From positions 1 to 17,788 of the forward strand of contig JALOPO010000006.1 in NCBI GenBank assembly GCA_025453855.1: a DNA stretch of 17,788 bases, written 5' to 3'. Source of the DNA: Gemmatimonadaceae bacterium. GTDB taxonomy: Bacteria; Gemmatimonadota; Gemmatimonadetes; Gemmatimonadales; Gemmatimonadaceae. The notes below the pieces were generated by a model, which was not told the origin of the DNA, ran no database searches, and worked only from the letters and a program-made list of their open reading frames with translations. Position 1 is the first letter of the stretch; each line of letters begins with the position of its first letter. Made by a program: the position numbers and the translations under genes. Of the stretch, positions 14,055 to 17,788 are shown one piece after another.

Positions 14055-16148
14055 TCAGCGCTGCGCGCGCCAGGCGAGGCCGCCGTAGACGAGGCGTCCC
14101 GTGAAACCGGGCCACTGGGGGCCGAGTCGGCGGTCGAGGAGGTTGTCGACGCCGAGGATCGCCTCCATGCCGCCGCGCAGTCGGTAGGCGGCGCGCACGT
14201 CGGCGCGGATGAAGACGGGCTGGAAGCCGTTGATCAGTCCCGTGGGGCCGAGCGCGACCGGTGTGCTGCCTGTGTAGATGCCGGTGAGCGCGCCGCGCAG
14301 GCGGGCGCCGATCGGGCCGCTCACGCCGACGCGCCCGGAGTGGCGCGGTCGGCCAAGGAGCGCGCGGCCGGTGGCCTCGTCGCGCGTGTGCAGGAAGCTG
14401 TAGCCGAGCTCGATGCGCGCGGGACCGACGAGTCGCGTGGCCTCGGTCTCGACGCCGCGCGTTGTGCCGCGACCGACGTTCTGCAGCTGGAAGGTGCCGT
14501 CGACGTTCTGCCGGTACTCGATGAAGTCGTGGAAGGCGTTGTGGAAGACGTTCACGCGCGCCGTCCACGCGTCGCGCACGTACTCCACGTCGGCCGCCAC
14601 GCTCGTGCTGTACTCCGGGCGCAGCTGGTCGTTGCCGATCACGGCATAGCCGACCTGCGTGTTCACGAAGTCGAGGTAGAGCTCCTTGAAGTCGGGGGCG
14701 CGGAAGCCGCGGCCGGCGGTGAGGCGGAGCGCGAGCGGCTCGCGCGGGCGCCAGAGCAGCGCGGCGCGTGGCGACACCGTCGTCCCCCACAGCTCGTCCA
14801 CGGTGACCCGGGCACCGGGCGCGAACGCGAGCGTCCCGCGCACGAACGTGGCCTGCGCGTAGGGCTCCACGCGCGTGAGCGAGCGCGTGCGCCCGGGAAT
14901 GCGATCGGCGCGGATCCCCTCGTGGCGCGCCTCGAGCCCCGCATCGAGCTGCGTCCCCGCGATGCGGCCGGCGTAGGTGAGCTCGAACTCGGCCAGATCC
15001 TGCACGTCGCGGTCACCCGTGCCACCGAGCGGCGTGGCGGTGGGGCTCGACCGCGCGAAGTGATCGAAGCGCGAGACGTAGAGCAGCGGCTGGACGCGAT
15101 GCGCGCCGCGCTGCCACGCCGCGGCGGCGCGCCAGGCGAGCTGCGTGCGATCGGCGAAGCGGTAGTCGAGCCCCGTGCGGTAGCGCTGCGCCTCCTGCAC
15201 CGCGAGCCCGCCGGTCTCCAGGGTCCACGCGCTGTCGGCGCGCCAGCGGAGCGTTGGCGCGAGATGCGCACGGCGCGCGTACGCGTCGGCGACGTCGGCG
15301 AAGCCGGGGGCGAGCGACTGCGTGCGTGCCCCACCATCGAGCGTGAGATCGTACGTGGCAGTGCCGCGCAGCAGCGTCGCGCTCGCCTCGGCGCGGCCGA
15401 GCTGCCCGCCGATCGCCTGCATGGCGAGCTCGGTGCGACCGCCCGCGGGGCGTCGCGTGATGACGTTGATCACGCCGCCGATCGCGTCGGAGCCGTAGAG
15501 CGTCGACTGCGGCCCCTTCACGATCTCGATGCGCTCGACCATCGACGCGGGGATGCGCGAGGCGTCGAGGTTGCCGTTGAGGCGCCCGACGAGCGGCTGC
15601 CCGTCGACGAGCACGAGCACGCGCTGTGCGCCGAAGCCCTGCAGCTGCACGCCGGCGCCGGTCGGCGTCCCGCCCTCGAGCTGCACGCCCACCTGCTCAG
15701 TCAGCACGGCGGCGACGTCAGGGGCGCCGGTGCGCTCGATCTCGGCGCGCGAGACGAGCTCGATCGGCACCACCGCATCCTTGAGGCGCTGCTCGCGGCG
15801 GCTGGCGGTGACCACCACCGACTCGAGCGCCCGCGGCGACGGGCGGAGGACGATGCGCTGCGCACGCGCCGCGTCGGCCGGGACGTCGGCGTAGCGGAAG
15901 CCCGGGTGTCGCACGCGGAGCGCGCGCACGCCGTCGGCGACGCGCACCCGAAAGCGGCCATCGTCATCGGTGCGCACGCGCGCCTCACCCGCGATCACCT
16001 CGGCCATCGCCACGCCGCGTCCGGTCTCGTCGCGCACGACGCCGTCGAGCACGCGCTCCTGCGCCGCGGCGGGCGCCGTCACGAGGACGACGCCCGCCGC
16101 GGCGGCGTACAGGGCGCGGAGCCGCGCCGGTCGTGCGTCGTCGATCAC
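14055..16148 (-). CDS. TonB-dependent outer-membrane receptor, probable haem/iron uptake
   Basis: A 697-residue outer-membrane transporter. A signal peptide (about residues 1-30, ending APAAAQ) is followed by a carboxypeptidase-regulatory-like beta domain (about 33-102), a plug domain (about 108-235: SVVVTASRREQ, LVLVDGQPL, VERIEIVKGPQSTLYGSDAIGGVINVITRRP-like motifs) and a beta-barrel. The barrel holds the FRAP box at about 482-485 and GNDQLRPE near 509, the layout of haem/haemoglobin receptors. No histidine lies between these two motifs, where HmuR/HemR-type receptors usually have one. The GTG start at 16148 overlaps the TGA of the HmuY-like gene upstream (GTGA), so the two are probably translationally coupled. 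The ligand is inferred from that neighbour, not proven. The protein ends in WRAQR rather than the usual terminal Phe. Confidence 0.92.
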   Translation of the reverse strand: MIDDARPARLRALYAAAAGVVLVTAPAAAQERVLDGVVRDETGRGVAMAEVIAGEARVRTDDDGRFRVRVADGVRALRVRHPGFRYADVPADAARAQRIVLRPSPRALESVVVTASRREQRLKDAVVPIELVSRAEIERTGAPDVAAVLTEQVGVQLEGGTPTGAGVQLQGFGAQRVLVLVDGQPLVGRLNGNLDASRIPASMVERIEIVKGPQSTLYGSDAIGGVINVITRRPAGGRTELAMQAIGGQLGRAEASATLLRGTATYDLTLDGGARTQSLAPGFADVADAYARRAHLAPTLRWRADSAWTLETGGLAVQEAQRYRTGLDYRFADRTQLAWRAAAAWQRGAHRVQPLLYVSRFDHFARSSPTATPLGGTGDRDVQDLAEFELTYAGRIAGTQLDAGLEARHEGIRADRIPGRTRSLTRVEPYAQATFVRGTLAFAPGARVTVDELWGTTVSPRAALLWRPREPLALRLTAGRGFRAPDFKELYLDFVNTQVGYAVIGNDQLRPEYSTSVAADVEYVRDAWTARVNVFHNAFHDFIEYRQNVDGTFQLQNVGRGTTRGVETEATRLVGPARIELGYSFLHTRDEATGRALLGRPRHSGRVGVSGPIGARLRGALTGIYTGSTPVALGPTGLINGFQPVFIRADVRAAYRLRGGMEAILGVDNLLDRRLGPQWPGFTGRLVYGGLAWRAQR

Positions 16149-17166
16149 GGCCGCAACGACACCGCGCGGATCGTCACCCGGCGTTCGTCGCTCCCCTGCG
16201 GGAGGAAGTAGCCGGTGAACTGCACCTTCCAGACGGCGGTACCGCGCCGCACGAGGTAGACGTCGTAGGTGGGATAGATCGCGTTCACCTGCGAGTCGTA
16301 CTTGTACCACGGCTGCGTCGCGAAGACCCCCTCGAAGGTGTCGCGACGCCAGACGAAGCTCGGCGCGACGCGCGCGAAGGCGAGGTTCGCGTTGGCGAAG
16401 GTGTTGCTCGACTGCGTCGTGCCGGGGCCGAAGCGCAGGTTGGTCACCTGGTTCTCGCCGGTGGCGGCGCTGTTGGTGCGCATCGTCCAGCGATCGAAGG
16501 CGACGTCCCACGGCCCCTGCTCGGTGACGACACGGTTCGAGTCGAGGTCCACGTACGCGATCTGCGTCGCCGACACCGGCACCTGCAGCGAGCGCACCGG
16601 CGGGAAGTCGGTGTTCCCGCTCGCGGGCTGCATCGTGTACTCGACAGCGGGCCGCCGACCGTCCCCCAGCGCAGCATCCACGCCGAGTCGGGCTCGGCGA
16701 CGGCGCTCGCGCCGGGCGCGCCGCGGAAGAAGGCGCCCGCGGCAGCGACGAAGCGATCGGTGACGAAGCGCGCCTGGTCGCCGGGGATGCTGTCGGCGGT
16801 GATGCGATCGAAGCGCTGCCGCTGCGGTTCGGGGGCGCGGCCGAGCGCGAGGAGCTCGGGGAGCGTGAGCCCCTGGTTCACGCAGAGGCAGGCGCCGCTC
16901 ACACCCCCGGGGCCGGCCGAGCCGCCGTTGAGCGTGACCGCGGTGCGCTCGACCGCCAGGTCCCACTGCGTGCTCGTCGCCGGATCGCTCACCGTCACCG
17001 GCTCGATGCCGGCGCTCGTGAGCCGCAGGTAGACGCGCTGGTTCGCGTTCACCACGCGCTCGGCCGGGTTGTTGGTGCCCGGGCCGGTGGGGTCGTCATC
17101 GCTGCCGCAGGCGGCGAGGGTGACGAGGGCGGCGGTGGCGACGAGGGTGGAACGAAGGCGGCGCAT
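16145..17166 (-). pseudogene. HmuY-like lipoprotein, frameshifted
   Basis: Two frames together give one HmuY-family protein of about 340 residues. The first frame (17166 to about 16651) encodes a lipoprotein signal peptide with lipobox LAAC (C20), the half STQWDLAVERTAVTLNGG and CLCVNQGLTLPELLALG, and reaches DSAWMLRWGTVGG. The second frame (from 16648 to the TGA at 16147-16145) continues with AVEYTMQPASGN and the half WDVAFDRWTMRTNSA, ending in QFTGYFLPQG. The switch lies at GGC GGC CC GCT: two bases are left over, so one base is missing, most simply one C from a run of three (16649-16651). Without repair the first frame ends at 16444 with a wrong C-terminus. The family binds haem outside the cell and passes it to a TonB receptor, which follows here in a 4-nt overlap. 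A sequencing error is a real alternative to a true mutation. Confidence 0.8.
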
Positions 17167-17213
17167 GCGTGGACGGCTGGAGTCGGGCGCGAGCATCCGA
17201 CCGTGACGCCGCG

Positions 17214-17247
17214 CGTCGCCCGCAACGTCGCCAGAGCGCGGGCGACG
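17214..17247. other. 10-bp inverted repeat in the gap before the HmuY-like gene
   Basis: CGTCGCCCGC (17214-17223) and GCGGGCGACG (17238-17247) form a perfect 10-bp stem with a 14-nt loop, about 50 nt upstream of the start of the HmuY-like gene. It may be an operator or part of a terminator for the gene before it. No T-tract follows. No recognisable Fur box was found in this gap. Confidence 0.35.
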
Positions 17248-17275
17248 GGAATCCGGGGGGCTACGGACGCACGAC

Positions 17276-17296
17276 TCGCCGAGCGGCCGTCGGCGA
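17276..17296 (-). terminator. small hairpin behind the BNR/sortilin-like gene
   Basis: TCGCCGA (17276-17282) and TCGGCGA (17290-17296) form a perfect 7-bp stem with a 7-nt loop, 40 nt past the stop codon of the minus-strand gene. There is no T-run, so terminator function is only possible. Confidence 0.3.
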
Positions 17297-17335
17297 ATGC
17301 CCGACCGCCCGGCGATGCGCGCGCGCCGCGTGCGC

Positions 17336-17788
17336 TCAGTCGGCGGTGGTCGTCCCGCGCGACACCGCGTCGAGGCGCCGCTTGAGCGCCGCCATCTGCC
17401 GGCGGAGCGTGACCAGGCGCGCCGCGGCGTCCCGGGGGATCGGCTGGTCGGCGCCGGTCGTCATGCCATACAGGTACTCGAACTGCGCCACGAGCATCGG
17501 CTGCTGGTAGCGCCCCTCGGCCGTCTCGAGCGCGCGCACGATCGCGTCGGCTTCGCGGGCGAGGGCACCGCCACGCGTGGTGACCTGCTCGCGCACCGAT
17601 CGCGCGCGCTGCGCGAGCTGCCGCGCCTCGCTCACCGCATCGCGCACCGCCAGCTCGTGCCTCTCCTGCGCGAGCAGCACGCCATCGGTGATGTTGTCGT
17701 CGCGCACGCGCGGATCGGCCTGCACGGCGAGCGCGCGCACGAGCGTGTCGCTGCCGATGATCGCGCGCACGGTGTAGCGCCCCGGTGC
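17336..17788 (-). CDS. C-terminal fragment of a BNR/sortilin-type (VPS10-like) secreted protein
   Basis: 150 residues up to the stop codon; the gene continues beyond the right edge. The fragment opens with APGRYTVRAII, then a short linker LAVQADPRV, followed by an alpha-helical, Arg/Ala/Glu-rich region and the phrase QFEYLYGMTTGADQPIPRDAAARL near the end. This arrangement (PGxYTV-beta sandwich end, DPRV, then helical tail with a LYG/AD-P motif) is what I recall from the C-termini of large BNR/sortilin-N-terminal 'glycosyl hydrolase' proteins of Gemmatimonadota and Acidobacteriota. The propeller part that would prove it is outside the window. The stop lies 170 nt upstream of the HmuY-like gene start, in the same direction. 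Confidence 0.6.
   Translation of the reverse strand, partial: APGRYTVRAIIGSDTLVRALAVQADPRVRDDNITDGVLLAQERHELAVRDAVSEARQLAQRARSVREQVTTRGGALAREADAIVRALETAEGRYQQPMLVAQFEYLYGMTTGADQPIPRDAAARLVTLRRQMAALKRRLDAVSRGTTTAD

Noticed and set aside
11346..16211. Very long open frame on the plus strand (1621 codons) antisense to the TonB receptor
   Set aside because: It is an accident of high GC. It overlaps the Vgb-like and amidohydrolase genes in another frame and has repetitive R/A/G/E composition without motifs.
16640..16660. Programmed ribosomal frameshift in the HmuY-like gene
   Set aside because: No slippery heptamer or stimulatory structure is evident at GGCGGCCCGCTG, and the family is not known for recoding; mutation or sequencing error is simpler.

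Overview
The window is very GC-rich, densely packed DNA from a Gram-negative chromosome. It carries a TonB-dependent receptor, two lipobox proteins (one of them frameshifted) and several proteins with Sec-type signal peptides. Overall style (very high GC, Gram-negative secretome, an HmuY-type lipoprotein next to a TonB receptor, a BNR/sortilin-like protein, -10 boxes directly in front of start codons) suggests Gemmatimonadota or a close relative. This is inference from protein flavour; no marker gene or rRNA is present.

Layout. (1) 1-131: short GC repeats and a hairpin behind a CGNR zinc-finger regulator (132-854, minus). (2) 960-4771, plus: a YjjX-type inosine/xanthosine triphosphatase, long-form IspH (last step of the MEP isoprenoid pathway), an SGNH-hydrolase-like protein whose catalytic residues appear replaced, and a membrane GGDEF diguanylate cyclase whose GTG start overlaps the preceding stop. 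(3) 4843-9854: an aldehyde-oxidation divergon. A sigma-54 activator of the AcoR type (minus) faces an NAD-dependent aldehyde dehydrogenase followed by a DUF779 protein (plus). The gap between them holds a 16-bp palindrome with flanking half-sites, and about 110 bp further on a very good -24/-12 promoter. A 105-nt near-perfect hairpin lies between the dehydrogenase and the DUF779 gene. (4) 9900-11105: a conserved lipoprotein of unknown function, probably leaderless. (5) 11102-11457: a repeat-rich intergenic region with a 69-bp tandem duplication, 10-bp repeats and eight copies of a 9-bp repeat. (6) 11458-14007: a secreted Vgb-like beta-propeller and a secreted metal-dependent amidohydrolase. 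(7) 17166-14055, minus: a frameshifted HmuY-like lipoprotein overlapping a TonB-dependent receptor, a probable haem/iron uptake pair. (8) 17336-17788, minus: the C-terminal end of a BNR/sortilin-type protein that runs off the window.

How the genes work together. The clearest functional unit is the aldehyde divergon: the GAF domain of the activator would sense a small molecule, bind the palindrome, and drive sigma-54 transcription of dehydrogenase plus DUF779. The second unit is the lipoprotein/TonB pair, in which the lipoprotein would capture ligand and hand it to the receptor; the first gene is broken by a one-base frame slip. I found no CRISPR array, phage, transposase, tRNA or rRNA. The most unusual material is the repeats, the degenerate SGNH protein, the frameshift and the leaderless-type promoters; no wholly new multi-gene system is evident.
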